Source: Enterobacter sp. ENT03 (GTDB lineage: Bacteria > Pseudomonadota > Gammaproteobacteria > Enterobacterales > Enterobacteriaceae). Taken from it: 64,000 bases of DNA. The translations under genes and the position numbers were made by a program. How positions within the stretch are numbered: position 1 is the first letter of the stretch; each line of letters opens with the position of its first letter. Positions 20,072-29,793 of this stretch are shown piece by piece. The stretch covers positions 868,001 to 932,000 of the forward strand of contig NZ_JAHUXA010000001.1 of assembly GCF_019218745.1 (NCBI RefSeq), read 5' to 3'. Under the pieces are notes generated by a model. The model searched no databases. It saw nothing but the letters and a program-made list of their open reading frames with translations, and had not been told where the DNA came from.

Positions 20072-21184
20072 ATGACGGATAATCCGAACAAGAAATCGTT
20101 CTGGGATAAAATCCATATCGACCCGACGCTACTGCTGATTATTCTGGCCCTGCTGACCTACAGCGCGCTGGTGATCTGGAGCGCCAGCGGCCAGGATATT
20201 GGCATGACCGAACGCAAGATCGGGCAGATCGCTATGGGTCTGGTGGTCATGGTGGTGATGGCACAAATCCCGCCGCGCGTGTATGAAGGCTGGGCGCCCT
20301 ATCTCTATATTTTCTGCGTCATTTTACTGGTGGCAGTAGACGCCTTTGGTGCGATTTCAAAAGGCGCGCAGCGCTGGCTGGATCTGGGGATCGTGCGTTT
20401 TCAGCCGTCGGAGATCGCCAAAATCGCCGTGCCGCTGATGGTAGCGCGCTTTATCAACCGCGACGTTTGCCCGCCGTCCCTGAAAAATACCGCCATTGCG
20501 CTGGTGCTGATCTTTATGCCGACGCTGCTGGTGGCGGCGCAGCCGGATCTGGGAACCTCGATCCTCGTGGCGCTCTCCGGGCTGTTCGTGCTGTTTCTTT
20601 CCGGTCTGAGCTGGCGTCTGATTGGCATCGCGGCGCTGCTGCTGGCGGCCTTTATCCCGATCCTGTGGTTCTTCCTGATGCATGATTATCAGCGACAGCG
20701 CGTCATGATGCTGCTCGATCCGGAAACCGATCCGCTGGGGGCAGGCTATCATATTATTCAGTCGAAAATTGCGATTGGCTCCGGCGGGCTAAGGGGTAAA
20801 GGCTGGCTGCACGGCACGCAGTCGCAGCTGGAATTCCTGCCCGAACGCCATACGGACTTTATCTTTGCGGTGGTGGCGGAAGAGCTGGGGCTGGTCGGCT
20901 TCCTGGTGCTGCTGGCGCTCTATCTCCTGCTGATCATTCGTGGGCTGTATATTGCCGCCCGCGCGCAGACCACCTTTGGCCGTGTGATGGCCGGTGGCTT
21001 AATGCTCATTTTGTTTGTTTATGTCTTCGTAAATATTGGTATGGTGAGCGGTATTCTGCCGGTGGTGGGCGTTCCGCTGCCGCTGGTCAGTTACGGAGGC
21101 TCCGCTCTCATCGTACTCATGGCCGGGTTTGGTATTGTGATGTCCATTCATACCCACCGGAAAATGTTGTCAAAAAGCGTATAA
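20072..21184 (+). CDS. mrdB: peptidoglycan glycosyltransferase RodA (MrdB)
   Basis: SEDS-family polymerase that extends glycan strands from lipid II during elongation, paired with PBP2. 370 aa, with about ten membrane helices. The SEDS signature region [11 protein letters not shown] and the C-terminal stretch [14 protein letters not shown] are present, as is the conserved periplasmic-loop motif with [18 protein letters not shown]. It starts 2 nt after mrdA and ends 10 nt before rlpA. Confidence 0.97.
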   Translation: MTDNPNKKSFWDKIHIDPTLLLIILALLTYSALVIWSASGQDIGMTERKIGQIAMGLVVMVVMAQIPPRVYEGWAPYLYIFCVILLVAVDAFGAISKGAQRWLDLGIVRFQPSEIAKIAVPLMVARFINRDVCPPSLKNTAIALVLIFMPTLLVAAQPDLGTSILVALSGLFVLFLSGLSWRLIGIAALLLAAFIPILWFFLMHDYQRQRVMMLLDPETDPLGAGYHIIQSKIAIGSGGLRGKGWLHGTQSQLEFLPERHTDFIFAVVAEELGLVGFLVLLALYLLLIIRGLYIAARAQTTFGRVMAGGLMLILFVYVFVNIGMVSGILPVVGVPLPLVSYGGSALIVLMAGFGIVMSIHTHRKMLSKSV

Positions 21185-21194
21185 GAGGTGCGCA

Positions 21195-22337
21195 ATGCGT
21201 AAGCAATGGCTTGCAGTCTGCATAGCAACAGGATTACTGGCAGCATGTACAAGTGACACTCAGCAACAACCCGCCCCCGTTGCGCCGCAGCCTGCGGTGT
21301 GTAACGGCCCGGTTGTTGAGATCGGCGGGGCTGAGCCACGCTATGAGTCACTCAACCCTGCCGTGAATCAGGATTACGAGCGCGATGGCAAGCGTTACAA
21401 AATCGTCCAGGATCCGTCACGCTTCAGTCAGGCGGGTCTGGCGGCCATTTATGATGCCGAACCGGGCAGCAACCTGACCGCATCCGGCGAAGCCTTTGAT
21501 CCGATGCAACTTACCGCCGCGCACCCGACGCTGCCGGTGCCGAGCTATGCGCGGATCACCAACCTGGCAAACGGCCGCATGATCGTGGTGCGCATCAACG
21601 ATCGCGGGCCTTACGGCAACGATCGCGTGATTTCGCTCTCCCGCGCCGCCGCAGACCGGTTGAACAATTCGAATAACACCAAAGTGCGCATCGATCCGAT
21701 TATCGTGGCACAGGATGGTACGATGTCCGGGCCAGGCACCGCCTGTACGACGGTGGCGAAACAGACCTACGCTCTGCCGGCACGTCCTGATCTGACCGGC
21801 GGAATGGGCAGCGCGACCAGTATCCCGGAGCCGGCACAACCGCAGGCCGACGTGCAGCCGATCAGCAACGACACGCTGAAAAGCGATAACGCCATGGGCG
21901 CTCCGGTCAGCAGTGGCGGTTTCCTTGGCGCGCCGACCACCCTCGCTAACGGGGTGCTGGAAGGTAATGAACCGCCCGCCACACCGACAGAGCCGGTTGC
22001 TGCAACGCCCGCCCCTGCACCGGCTGCCACGGCGGTGACGCCTGCCGCGCCGGTTACCGCGCCCGGCTCGGTCCAGGGTAACGTCCCGGCACCCGCCACC
22101 GCGGGTGCCGCCAGCGGCTATGTTGTGCAGGTAGGCGCGGTCAGCGATCAGACGCGCGCCCAGCAGTATCAGCAGCGCCTGGCGCAGCAGTTTTCCGTGC
22201 CGGGTCGTGTTGTGCAAAACGGCGCAGTATGGCGTATTCAGTTAGGGCCGTTTGGCAGCAAGGCTGACGCCAGTGCGTTACAGTCTCGCTTACAAAGCGA
22301 AGCACAGCTGCAATCGTTTATTGCCAGCGCGCAGTAA
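21195..22337 (+). CDS. rlpA: septal-ring lipoprotein RlpA
   Basis: Outer-membrane lipoprotein with a double-psi beta-barrel and a C-terminal SPOR domain that binds denuded septal glycan; lytic transglycosylase activity is shown in Pseudomonas but not for E. coli RlpA. 380 aa. The lipobox is LLAAC (Cys18); the DPBB region spans about 75-165 (ASGEAFDP, VRINDRGPYGNDRVISLS). A long Ala/Pro/Thr linker (about 200-300) precedes the SPOR domain (about 305-378, YVVQVGAVSDQ). The linker is somewhat longer than in E. coli (362 aa). Confidence 0.95.
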   Translation: MRKQWLAVCIATGLLAACTSDTQQQPAPVAPQPAVCNGPVVEIGGAEPRYESLNPAVNQDYERDGKRYKIVQDPSRFSQAGLAAIYDAEPGSNLTASGEAFDPMQLTAAHPTLPVPSYARITNLANGRMIVVRINDRGPYGNDRVISLSRAAADRLNNSNNTKVRIDPIIVAQDGTMSGPGTACTTVAKQTYALPARPDLTGGMGSATSIPEPAQPQADVQPISNDTLKSDNAMGAPVSSGGFLGAPTTLANGVLEGNEPPATPTEPVAATPAPAPAATAVTPAAPVTAPGSVQGNVPAPATAGAASGYVVQVGAVSDQTRAQQYQQRLAQQFSVPGRVVQNGAVWRIQLGPFGSKADASALQSRLQSEAQLQSFIASAQ

Positions 22338-22425
22338 ATAACACACAAGGCATCTTACTTTGTCAGTTTGTGTAAGTTTCATTCACAAATCATGCGGAAA
22401 GTCGGATGCCTGCCATTATAGCTTT

Positions 22426-22434
22426 TGCTATAGT
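22426..22434 (+). promoter_or_regulatory. extended -10 promoter element of dacA
   Basis: TGCTATAGT is an extended -10 (TGnTATAGT) about 45 nt ahead of the dacA ATG. It forms the right arm of a small dyad TATAGC-N4-GCTATA. In E. coli dacA is activated by BolA, but I cannot assign a BolA site here. Confidence 0.4.
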
Positions 22435-22478
22435 AAGGCACTTTTTTTCACTCCATCACGGATGTCGCTGTTCTGACC

Positions 22479-23690
22479 ATGAAGACCACTTTTTCCGTTC
22501 GTTTCGTGAAGCGCCTGGCGCTCACCACCGCGCTGACAGCCGCAACCCTGTCTGCTGCCCATGCCGATGACCTGAACATCAAAACCATGATCCCCGGCGT
22601 GCCGCAGATCGATGCCGAGTCTTACATCCTGATCGATTACAACTCCGGTAAAGTGCTGGCTGAGCAAAATGCTGATGCCCGCCGCGATCCGGCAAGCCTG
22701 ACCAAAATGATGACCAGCTACGTCATCGGCCAGGCCATGAAAGCCGGTAAGTTCAAGGAAACGGACCTGGTAACCATCAACAATGATGCCTGGGCGACCG
22801 GTAACCCGGTGTTCAAAGGCTCCTCGCTGATGTTCCTGAAGCCTGGCATGCAGGTGCCGGTATCACAGTTGATACGCGGGATTAACCTGCAATCCGGTAA
22901 CGACGCCTGCGTGGCGATGGCCGATTTTGCCGCCGGCAGCCAGGATGCGTTTGTGGGCCTGATGAACAGCTACGTGAACGCGCTGGGTCTGAAAAACTCC
23001 CATTTTGAGACGGTACACGGTCTGGATGCGGAGGGGCAGTACAGCTCCGCGCGCGATATGGCGCTGATCGGCCAGGCGCTGATCCGTGATGTCCCGAACG
23101 AATACACCATCTATAAAGAAAAAGAGTTCACCTTTAACGGCATCCGTCAGACCAACCGTAACGGCCTGCTGTGGGATAACAGCCTGAACGTTGACGGCAT
23201 TAAAACCGGTCATACTGACAAAGCGGGCTATAACCTGGTGGCCTCGGCAACAGAAGGCCAGATGCGCCTGATTTCTGCCGTGATGGGCGGGCGTACCTTT
23301 AAAGGCCGTGAAGCAGAAAGTAAAAAACTGCTCACCTGGGGATTCCGTTTCTTTGAAACCGTCAACCCTATCAAAGCGGGTAAAGAGTTCGCCTCTGAAC
23401 CAGCGTGGTTTGGCGACAGCGATCGCGCCTCTCTCGGCGTGGATAAAGATGTTTATCTGACGATTCCCCGTGGCCGCATGAAGGATCTAAAAGCCAGCTA
23501 CGTGCTGACCAGCACCGAACTGCACGCGCCGCTGCAAAAAAATCAGGTGGTCGGCACCATTAACTTCCAGCTTGATGGTAAAACCATTGAACAGCGTCCG
23601 CTGGTCGTGCTGCAGGAAATTCCCGAAGGCAATTTCTTCGGCAAAATCATTGATTATATTAAGCTGATGTTCCACCACTGGTTTGGTTAA
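22479..23690 (+). CDS. dacA: D-alanyl-D-alanine carboxypeptidase PBP5 (DacA)
   Basis: Periplasmic carboxypeptidase that trims the terminal D-Ala of pentapeptides and sets cell shape. 403 aa as in E. coli. The signal peptide is about 29 residues (SAAHA/DDL). Catalytic motifs are SLTK (Ser73, Lys76), SGN (about 139) and KTG (about 242). A C-terminal amphipathic helix ([18 protein letters not shown]) anchors it to the inner membrane. It follows rlpA after 141 nt with its own promoter, and faces a hairpin before ybeD. Confidence 0.97.
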   Translation: MKTTFSVRFVKRLALTTALTAATLSAAHADDLNIKTMIPGVPQIDAESYILIDYNSGKVLAEQNADARRDPASLTKMMTSYVIGQAMKAGKFKETDLVTINNDAWATGNPVFKGSSLMFLKPGMQVPVSQLIRGINLQSGNDACVAMADFAAGSQDAFVGLMNSYVNALGLKNSHFETVHGLDAEGQYSSARDMALIGQALIRDVPNEYTIYKEKEFTFNGIRQTNRNGLLWDNSLNVDGIKTGHTDKAGYNLVASATEGQMRLISAVMGGRTFKGREAESKKLLTWGFRFFETVNPIKAGKEFASEPAWFGDSDRASLGVDKDVYLTIPRGRMKDLKASYVLTSTELHAPLQKNQVVGTINFQLDGKTIEQRPLVVLQEIPEGNFFGKIIDYIKLMFHHWFG

Positions 23691-23700
23691 AAATTCAGCA

Positions 23701-23728
23701 CTTGAAAGTCTGAATTTCATCCCCATAT
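23701..23728 (+). promoter_or_regulatory. consensus sigma-32 promoter for ybeD
   Basis: CTTGAAA (23701-23707), 13-nt spacer and CCCCATAT (23721-23728): a full match to the sigma-32 consensus at canonical spacing. E. coli ybeD is reported in the sigma-32 regulon. The expected start of transcription is near 23735, a few bases before the hairpin at 23744. Confidence 0.75.
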
Positions 23729-23743
23729 ACTATGCATCAATAA

Positions 23744-23776
23744 AACTCCCGCCCCGTGGCGGGAGTTGTTCTTTTC
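23744..23776 (+). terminator. terminator of dacA, lying in the ybeD leader
   Basis: Perfect 10-bp stem AACTCCCGCC/GGCGGGAGTT (23744-23753 with 23758-23767), CCGT loop and GTTCTTTTCT tail. It should stop dacA transcripts. Transcripts begun at the sigma-32 promoter would carry it about 9 nt from their 5' end. Confidence 0.8.
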
Positions 23777-23794
23777 TGTAACGCCGGAGCTGAC

Positions 23795-24058
23795 ATGAAA
23801 ACCAAACTTAACGAACTGCTTGAATTCCCGACTCCCTTTACTTACAAAGTAATGGGTCAGGCGAAACCGGAGCTGGTTGATCAGGTGGTGGAAGTGGTAC
23901 AGCGCCATGCGCCTGGTGACTACTCTCCGCAGGTAAAACCGAGCAGCAAAGGCAATTACCACTCGGTCTCTATCACTATCACTGCGACGCATATTGAGCA
24001 GGTTGAAACGCTGTACGAAGAGCTCGGCAATATCGACATCGTGCGTATGGTGCTGTAA
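23795..24058 (+). CDS. ybeD: YbeD, small conserved DUF493 protein
   Basis: 87-aa cytosolic protein with a ferredoxin-like (ACT-like) fold; nearly identical to E. coli YbeD. Its function is not established; conservation beside lipB suggests a role linked to lipoate or dacA, but this is only context. The frame is open to 23756, but the conserved [11 protein letters not shown] fixes the ATG at 23795 behind GGAG. Expression is probably heat-inducible from the sigma-32 promoter. Confidence 0.95.
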   Translation: MKTKLNELLEFPTPFTYKVMGQAKPELVDQVVEVVQRHAPGDYSPQVKPSSKGNYHSVSITITATHIEQVETLYEELGNIDIVRMVL

Positions 24059-24066
24059 CTGATCGG

Positions 24067-24094
24067 CGTGTTACCTGACCTCTCAGGTAACACG
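24067..24094 (+). terminator. 12-bp hairpin between ybeD and lipB
   Basis: CGTGTTACCTGA (24067-24078) pairs perfectly with TCAGGTAACACG (24083-24094) around CCTC. There is no T-run after it. It may mark the ybeD mRNA 3' end. TATACT at 24104-24109 just downstream is a candidate -10 for lipB. Confidence 0.5.
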
Positions 24095-24143
24095 TCATTG
24101 TGATATACTCCTGCCACTCTTCCCTCTCTCCGGAGATGCTGTT

Positions 24144-24785
24144 TTGCTTCAGGATACGATCCTTATCCGCCATCTGGGTTTACAACCTTACGAGCCAGTC
24201 TCCCTGGCAATGCATGACTTCACCGATACCCGCGACGACACTACGCCTGACGAAATCTGGCTGGTGGAACATCATCCCGTGTTTACGCAAGGCCAGGCCG
24301 GCAAAGCTGAGCACGTGTTAATGCCGGGCGATATTCCGGTGATCCAAAGCGATCGCGGTGGCCAGGTGACCTATCACGGGCCGGGCCAGCAGGTGATGTA
24401 TGTGTTATTAAACCTCAAACGCCGCAAGCTGGGCGTCCGTGAGCTGGTGACCCTGCTTGAGCAAACGGTGGTAAACACGCTGGCGGAGTCGAATATCGAG
24501 GCTTATCCCCGCGCGGACGCGCCGGGTGTGTATGTGGGCGGGAAGAAAATCTGCTCGCTGGGGCTGCGCATTCGCAAAGGCTGCTCATTTCATGGACTGG
24601 CATTAAATATCGCGATGGATCTTGCCCCTTTCCAGCGTATTAATCCCTGCGGTTATGCGGGAATGGAAATGGCGCAATTAAGCCAGTGGGCTCCCGACGC
24701 CACTACCGATAATACTGGCCCGCGGCTGGTCGCTAATTTCCTAAATTTACTAAATAATCCCCCGCATCAACATATTAACGTCTAA
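24144..24785 (+). CDS. lipB: octanoyl-ACP:protein N-octanoyltransferase LipB
   Basis: Transfers octanoate from acyl carrier protein to the lipoyl domains of 2-oxoacid dehydrogenases and GcvH, supplying the substrate for LipA. 213 aa as in E. coli. The catalytic lysine lies in [12 protein letters not shown] (about 135) and the nucleophile in NPCGYAGME (about Cys169). The binding motif [14 protein letters not shown] (about 68-81) is present. The start is TTG at 24144; the conserved N-terminus begins there. lipA lies about 1.3 kb downstream, beyond ybeF. Confidence 0.96.
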   Translation: MLQDTILIRHLGLQPYEPVSLAMHDFTDTRDDTTPDEIWLVEHHPVFTQGQAGKAEHVLMPGDIPVIQSDRGGQVTYHGPGQQVMYVLLNLKRRKLGVRELVTLLEQTVVNTLAESNIEAYPRADAPGVYVGGKKICSLGLRIRKGCSFHGLALNIAMDLAPFQRINPCGYAGMEMAQLSQWAPDATTDNTGPRLVANFLNLLNNPPHQHINV

Positions 24786-24940
24786 TATATTTTACAGGCT
24801 GACCATTTCATCTGGGGTCAGCATGTATATCAAAAGCGTAAGGCATTCATTTGTGGATGAGTGCCGGTCTAGCACGCTTATAATCATCATACTAATTGAT
24901 CATATTATATTCATCCCATGAATAAGTTCGGAGTTTACGC

Positions 24941-25894
24941 GTGGATTATAATGACCCGTCGGAAAATCGAATAACAGAGCGTCCCGAGGACGAAAAACCG
25001 CAGATCTTCCGCACATTGCGCAATATAGATCTTAATTTATTGACCATTTTTGAGGCTGTATACGTTCATAAAGGGATAGTTAACGCCGCGAAAGTGCTTA
25101 ACCTCACCCCTTCGGCCATCAGCCAGTCGATTCAGAAACTCCGCACTATCTTTCCTGATCCTCTGTTTATCCGTAAAGGCCAGGGGGTAACACCCACGGC
25201 CTATGCGACCCATTTACACGAATATATCAGCCTGGGCCTGGAGTCGATTCTGGGGGCGCTGGATCTCACCGGCAGCTATGATAAACAGCGCACTATTACG
25301 CTGGGTACCCCGCCCTCACTTGGCGCGCTGGTGATCCCGACGATTTATCAGGCCATTAAAGAACAGACGCCACATCTGCTGTTGCGCAATATTCCGATTA
25401 ACGACGGTGAGAGCCAGCTTAGCCAGTTCCAGACCGATCTCATTATTGACACCCATCTGCCAAGCACCCGTGCTCTCAATCAGCATGTGCTCTATTCAGA
25501 CCGGCTGGTATTGATGTGCCGTAAGGGTCATCCTTGCTTAAAACAGCCCATTACGGAAGCGGCGCTGCGCCAGTACGAACATACGATGCTGATGCTGGAA
25601 GGGCAGAATCTCAGCGTCCTGCGTCAGCGCGTACAGGAGCTGTTTCCGGAGCGTCAGGTCAGCTTCAGCAGTTACAATATGTTTACTATTGCCGCACTCA
25701 TCGGCAACAGTGATCTGCTGGGCTTAATGCCATCCCGGTTGTTCACCTTATTCAGCGCCTGTTGGCCGTTGCAGGAGATCGATTTCCCAGCAATCAGCAA
25801 CGAGTACATCGAAATTTCGCTCTATTACAACAAGTTGAGTATGCGGGACCCGGTGCTGGAGAATGTTATCAATGTCATATCCCGTTCATTCTGA
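24941..25894 (+). CDS. ybeF: LysR-family transcriptional regulator YbeF
   Basis: 317-aa LysR-type regulator: N-terminal winged HTH (about 30-90; AAKVLNLTPSAISQSIQKLR) and a periplasmic-binding-like effector domain. Target and ligand are not known; its position between lipB and lipA suggests a link with lipoate genes, which is inference. The start is GTG at 24941 (VDYNDPS...). Its N-terminal domain closely resembles that of ybdO at 43826 (DLNLL..IFE, PSA.SQS.Q.LR, DPLF.R.G.GVTPT), so the two look like paralogs. Confidence 0.93.
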   Translation: MDYNDPSENRITERPEDEKPQIFRTLRNIDLNLLTIFEAVYVHKGIVNAAKVLNLTPSAISQSIQKLRTIFPDPLFIRKGQGVTPTAYATHLHEYISLGLESILGALDLTGSYDKQRTITLGTPPSLGALVIPTIYQAIKEQTPHLLLRNIPINDGESQLSQFQTDLIIDTHLPSTRALNQHVLYSDRLVLMCRKGHPCLKQPITEAALRQYEHTMLMLEGQNLSVLRQRVQELFPERQVSFSSYNMFTIAALIGNSDLLGLMPSRLFTLFSACWPLQEIDFPAISNEYIEISLYYNKLSMRDPVLENVINVISRSF

Positions 25895-26003
25895 CGGGAT
25901 AGTTATCCTCACCTCACAGCCCGGTGCCCCGGCAGCAATGGCACAATTCAACAACTATTTTACAATTTGCCGGGCCGTCAGGCTGCTTTATCACCCTTAT
26001 CAA

Positions 26004-26012
26004 TGGTATACT
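26004..26012 (+). promoter_or_regulatory. extended -10 promoter element of lipA
   Basis: TGGTATACT (TGn plus TATACT, 26007-26012) lies 94 nt ahead of the lipA ATG in the 211-bp ybeF-lipA gap. No good -35 is seen, which is normal for extended -10 promoters. Confidence 0.45.
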
Positions 26013-26105
26013 GCGGCGCAGCTAATTCAAAAATAGTTGATAAATACAACATTCCCTTGAATTGAAAAGTTTTCCTTCGTTATTCGCAACTGGAACACGC
26101 ACGCT

Positions 26106-27071
26106 ATGAGTAAACCCATTGTGATGGAACGCGGTGTTAAATACCGCGACGCCGATAAGATGGCTCTTATCCCGGTCAAAAACGTGGTAACAGAGCGTGA
26201 AGCCCTGTTAAGAAAACCGGAGTGGATGAAAATCAAACTCCCGGCAGACTCCACCCGTATCCAGGGTATCAAAGCGGCTATGCGCAAAAACGGCCTGCAC
26301 TCTGTCTGCGAAGAGGCCTCGTGCCCGAACCTTGCGGAGTGTTTCAACCACGGCACCGCCACCTTTATGATCCTCGGCGCGATTTGTACCCGCCGTTGCC
26401 CGTTCTGTGACGTTGCTCATGGTCGTCCGGTCGCCCCTGATGCGAATGAACCCAATAAACTGGCGCAGACCATCGCTGACATGGCACTGCGTTATGTGGT
26501 GATCACCTCCGTGGATCGCGACGATCTGCGTGATGGCGGCGCACAGCACTTTGCCGACTGCATCAGCGCAATCCGCGAGAAAAACCCGACCATCAAAATT
26601 GAGACGCTGGTTCCCGATTTCCGTGGCCGTATGGATCGTGCGCTGGATATTTTGACCGCCACCCCGCCGGACGTGTTTAACCACAACCTGGAAAACGTGC
26701 CGCGTGTTTACCGTCAGGTTCGCCCTGGCGCAGACTACAACTGGTCGCTGAAGCTGCTGGAGCGTTTTAAAGAAGCGCACCCGGAGATCCCAACAAAATC
26801 CGGCCTGATGGTCGGGCTGGGTGAAACCAACGCTGAAATCATTGAAGTGATGCGCGATCTGCGTCGCCACGGCGTCACCATGCTGACGCTGGGCCAGTAT
26901 CTCCAGCCAAGCCGCCATCACCTGCCAGTGCAGCGCTACGTCAGCCCGGATGAATTCGACGAGATGAAAGCCGAAGCGCTGGCGATGGGCTTTACCCATG
27001 CCGCCTGTGGCCCGTTTGTTCGCTCGTCCTACCACGCCGATATGCAGGCGAAAGGTCTGGAAGTGAAGTAA
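26106..27071 (+). CDS. lipA: lipoyl synthase LipA
   Basis: Radical-SAM enzyme that inserts two sulfurs into octanoyl groups on lipoyl domains. 321 aa, the E. coli length. The auxiliary cluster motif [12 protein letters not shown] (Cys68, 73, 79) is consumed as sulfur donor, and the radical-SAM motif CTRRCPFC (Cys94, 98, 101) follows. The C-terminal RSSYHAD serine ligand is present. It is separated from lipB by ybeF and ends at a bidirectional terminator shared with tatE. Confidence 0.98.
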   Translation: MSKPIVMERGVKYRDADKMALIPVKNVVTEREALLRKPEWMKIKLPADSTRIQGIKAAMRKNGLHSVCEEASCPNLAECFNHGTATFMILGAICTRRCPFCDVAHGRPVAPDANEPNKLAQTIADMALRYVVITSVDRDDLRDGGAQHFADCISAIREKNPTIKIETLVPDFRGRMDRALDILTATPPDVFNHNLENVPRVYRQVRPGADYNWSLKLLERFKEAHPEIPTKSGLMVGLGETNAEIIEVMRDLRRHGVTMLTLGQYLQPSRHHLPVQRYVSPDEFDEMKAEALAMGFTHAACGPFVRSSYHADMQAKGLEVK

Positions 27072-27101
27072 GCACGACATACTTGCTTACAGATGTGCAT
27101 A

Positions 27102-27131
27102 AAAAAACCGGCCTGATAAGCCGGTTTTTTT
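27102..27131. terminator. bidirectional terminator between lipA and tatE
   Basis: AAAAAACCGGC (27102-27112) pairs with GCCGGTTTTTT (27120-27130). A-tract and T-tract flank a GC stem, so it can work on both strands for the convergent genes. Confidence 0.9.
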
Positions 27132-27151
27132 GCAAGCCTGAGGCATTGCTA

Positions 27152-27355
27152 TCACTCTTTGTGAGTGAGTTTCTCTGCGGTGATGTCACCGTCTACGGTT
27201 TTCTTCGCGCTGGCGTCATCATCGTTCATGGCTTTTTTGAAGCCTTTGATGGCTGCGCCCAGGTCACCGCCGAGCGTACGTAACTTTTTGGTACCAAACA
27301 GCAGCACAACCAGTGCGGCCACAACCAGCAGTTTGGTAATACTAATCTCACCCAT
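27152..27355 (-). CDS. tatE: Sec-independent translocase subunit TatE
   Basis: 67-aa TatA paralog that can take part in twin-arginine export pores in the inner membrane. One N-terminal transmembrane helix ([15 protein letters not shown], about 7-21), the hinge FGTKKL, then an amphipathic helix and a charged tail. The stand-alone location next to lipA and ybeM identifies it as tatE rather than tatA of a tatABC operon. Confidence 0.95.
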   Translation of the reverse strand: MGEISITKLLVVAALVVLLFGTKKLRTLGGDLGAAIKGFKKAMNDDDASAKKTVDGDITAEKLTHKE

Positions 27356-27481
27356 AAATACCTTCTTTCATAAAACAGGCTGCGAAATGCGTCCTAAAAC
27401 CTGACGTTATTAACGGTCATTTGACGCGCGCACACAATAGCAATCTGTAACAAGGTGAATCAAGTGTTGTTTAAAAAAACA

Positions 27482-28270
27482 TCACATTAATTGCGGAGGC
27501 GCAAACCGTCGATTTTTTAGCACCGGCAGTTTTTCGCGTGTCTGCATTATACGCGCTGCCGTTAACTCCGCAAAAATCAACTGCGGCTCTTCTGCTGCGG
27601 CGGCCAGCGTCACCCCTTGCGGATCGATAATACGACTTTGCCCGATATTCCTGTTACCACACTCACCGGCGGCAACCAGATAGCAGGTGGTATCCAGCGC
27701 GCGGGCCGACAGCAGCGTTGCCCAGTGTTGCTCTTTCAGCGGGCCACGCACCCAGGCGGCGGGCAACACCAGCACATCGGCACCCTGTAATGCCAGCGTC
27801 AGTGCCAGCTCCGGGAAGCGCAAATCGTAGCAGGTCATCAGTCCGACATTCATGCCGTCAATTTCTATCAGCTGAGGGATGGCATTACCGGCATCCACCT
27901 GCGCCGACTCCTGCATGTTAAAGGCGTCATAGAGATGCAGTTTGGCGTAGTGAGCGATAATCTCGCCGTCGCGGATCACCACAAGCGTATTCACCGCCCT
28001 GCCTGACGTCGATGGTACATGAACCGTCAGCACGGTGGTCATGTTATTGCTGCGGCTTTCGCGCAGCAGACACGTCAAAAAGTTCCCCTCCAGCGGCTGT
28101 GCAGATTTCACCGACAGGGCAGGATCCTCATCGCTGCGCGCCAGCAAGGCCTCCGGCAGCACCAGTAATCGGGCTTGCTGCTCCGCGGCCTGTGCCATTA
28201 ACTCAACACAGGTTTGCGCATTAGTTTCCCACTGTGGCGTCACCGCAAACTGCCCCGCTGCTACCCGCAT
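27482..28270 (-). CDS. ybeM: deaminated glutathione amidase (nitrilase family, YbeM)
   Basis: 262-aa nitrilase-superfamily hydrolase that repairs deaminated glutathione by cleaving it to alpha-ketoglutarate and Cys-Gly. The Glu-Lys-Cys triad is visible in LPEALL (about 40), AKLHLYDAF (about 110) and [10 protein letters not shown] (about 146). The frame is uninterrupted; in E. coli K-12 the locus is annotated as damaged. It is divergent from crcB with an 87-bp gap. Confidence 0.9.
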   Translation of the reverse strand: MRVAAGQFAVTPQWETNAQTCVELMAQAAEQQARLLVLPEALLARSDEDPALSVKSAQPLEGNFLTCLLRESRSNNMTTVLTVHVPSTSGRAVNTLVVIRDGEIIAHYAKLHLYDAFNMQESAQVDAGNAIPQLIEIDGMNVGLMTCYDLRFPELALTLALQGADVLVLPAAWVRGPLKEQHWATLLSARALDTTCYLVAAGECGNRNIGQSRIIDPQGVTLAAAAEEPQLIFAELTAARIMQTREKLPVLKNRRFAPPQLM

Positions 28271-28357
28271 AGCCTTTCCTCACATTTTTACGATAGTCAT
28301 ATCATTCTGACAGCATTACACTCATTCCCCTGACAAATCAAATAGCGGAAAAAGGCT

Positions 28358-28741
28358 GTGGGACAACTTCTTTTGGCGGTATTTATTGGCGGTGGAACCG
28401 GCAGCGTTCTGCGCTGGTTTCTGAGTCTGCGTCTGAATCCTGCCCACCAGATCATTCCCCTTGGTACGCTGACCGCGAACCTGATCGGCGCCTTTATAAT
28501 TGGCGCAGGGCTGGCGTGGTTTAATCGTATGACGCATATCGACCCGCTGTGGAAGCTACTGATCACCACCGGCTTTTGCGGCGGGTTGACCACCTTTTCC
28601 ACCTTTTCGGCAGAAGTGGTGTTCCTGTTGCAGGATGGTCGTTTTGGCTGGGCATTTTTGAATATGGCGCTGAACCTGTGTGGCTCTTTTGCTATGACCG
28701 CGCTGGCGTTCTGGATCTTTTCATCCGTTAACGCTCACTGA
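28358..28741 (+). CDS. crcB: fluoride channel CrcB (Fluc)
   Basis: Dual-topology fluoride-specific ion channel in the inner membrane, 127 aa with four hydrophobic helices. The Fluc hallmarks [10 protein letters not shown] (about 11-20), the polar-track segment NLIGAFIIG and the sodium/fluoride-path [13 protein letters not shown] (about 73-85) are present. The start is GTG at 28358 with a GGAAAAAGG leader. I found no fluoride riboswitch in the short upstream region. Confidence 0.95.
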   Translation: MGQLLLAVFIGGGTGSVLRWFLSLRLNPAHQIIPLGTLTANLIGAFIIGAGLAWFNRMTHIDPLWKLLITTGFCGGLTTFSTFSAEVVFLLQDGRFGWAFLNMALNLCGSFAMTALAFWIFSSVNAH

Positions 28742-28761
28742 GCGTCTGACGACGGACGAAA

Positions 28762-28787
28762 AAAAACCCGCTTCTCAGCGGGTTTTT
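28762..28787. terminator. bidirectional terminator between crcB and cspE
   Basis: AAAAACCCGCT (28762-28772) pairs with AGCGGGTTTTT (28777-28787) over a TCTC loop, flanked by A and T tracts for the two convergent genes. Confidence 0.9.
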
Positions 28788-28808
28788 GAATTCTGTCTTA
28801 TCGCTAAC

Positions 28809-29018
28809 TTAGATAGGCATTACGTTAGCAGCAGAAGGGCCTTTGGCACCGTTAGTGATTTCAAACTCTACACGCTGACCTTCAGCGAGGGTTTTGAAAC
28901 CATTGCTCTGGATTGCAGAGAAGTGTACGAACACATCTTTGCTGCCATCTTCCGGAGTAATGAAACCGAATCCTTTGGACTCATTAAACCACTTAACGTT
29001 ACCTTTAATCTTAGACAT
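28809..29018 (-). CDS. cspE: cold-shock-family RNA chaperone CspE
   Basis: 69-aa OB-fold protein that melts RNA secondary structure and acts as a transcription antiterminator; in E. coli it is made constitutively. RNP1 (KGFGFI, 15-20) and RNP2 (VFVHF, 29-33) are intact. The sequence is almost identical to E. coli CspE except at the last residues (VMPI instead of VIAL). Location between crcB and pagP is as in E. coli. Confidence 0.96.
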   Translation of the reverse strand: MSKIKGNVKWFNESKGFGFITPEDGSKDVFVHFSAIQSNGFKTLAEGQRVEFEITNGAKGPSAANVMPI

Positions 29019-29211
29019 CTAAATTACCTTTACATGAAAATACGACACAAATGCTGTGTCGGGTATCAGTACAACAATTGTCGTGGGTTTTGTCCAGTCG
29101 AGATTTGCGAAAAAGTGATAAATGTCGCGAACTTTTGCGCCCCTGCGGGGTTATCCCCTTTTGCATCACGCGCAAAGAATGCGCTTCTTTTTACTGGAGA
29201 AAATACCGCCG

Positions 29212-29766
29212 TTAAAACTGAAAACGCATCCAGGCGAAGTAGACATTGCCATTATTATAGGTCCCTGGAATGTATGTCATCTGAAACGTCGCCGGGCCAT
29301 AACCCACCGACGCCAGCGGCAGAATAACCGGCACCGGGATGTACTTCCAGTTATCGCGCGCCGTAGCGCCTGCCGTAAAACCAAGTCCCATATGGAATTT
29401 ATCATCAGCCAGCGGACGCCAGGTTTTCTCCCAGCCGTAGCCGCCGATGGGCTCCCATTTGTTATACGAATCTTTGAACGCCATCAGATAAAGACCATGC
29501 CAGTTACCCTGCTCATCCCAGCGGGACTGACCAAAACCCGCGCCCCACGGACGTTCATTATACCGATCGGTTTTTTCTTTATCGTAGGCAAAGCGCGCAT
29601 GCCAGGTGATGGCCGGAACATATAAATCATAGTGCTCCGGTGCCTGCCAGGTCTGCCCAACGTTATCGCTAAAGGTATTGAGCCATGATTTTACGGAACT
29701 CCCCGCGGTCGCTGTCTGCGTCAATAAGAATAATACTAGCCAAACATATTTATTTAAAAAGGACAC
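29212..29766 (-). CDS. pagP: lipid A palmitoyltransferase PagP
   Basis: Outer-membrane eight-strand barrel enzyme that moves palmitate from phospholipid to lipid A, raising resistance to cationic peptides. The barrel is conserved to the C-terminal Phe (YFAWMRFQF). The catalytic His is in [11 protein letters not shown], and Asp/Ser are in [11 protein letters not shown]. The start is uncertain. GTG at 29766 gives 184 aa with a normal signal peptide ([15 protein letters not shown]), matching the E. coli length of 186. A TTG at 29793 would add nine residues without a ribosome site. It is divergent from dcuC. Confidence 0.93.
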   Translation of the reverse strand: MSFLNKYVWLVLFLLTQTATAGSSVKSWLNTFSDNVGQTWQAPEHYDLYVPAITWHARFAYDKEKTDRYNERPWGAGFGQSRWDEQGNWHGLYLMAFKDSYNKWEPIGGYGWEKTWRPLADDKFHMGLGFTAGATARDNWKYIPVPVILPLASVGYGPATFQMTYIPGTYNNGNVYFAWMRFQF

Positions 29767-29793
29767 GTTCTCATTACCACTATTATGTATCAA

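Noticed and set aside
23701-23743. Possible short sRNA gene from the sigma-32 promoter to the hairpin
   Set aside because: A ~40-nt transcript is conceivable, but the hairpin is too near the start to terminate reliably and ybeD follows directly; there is no evidence for an independent RNA.
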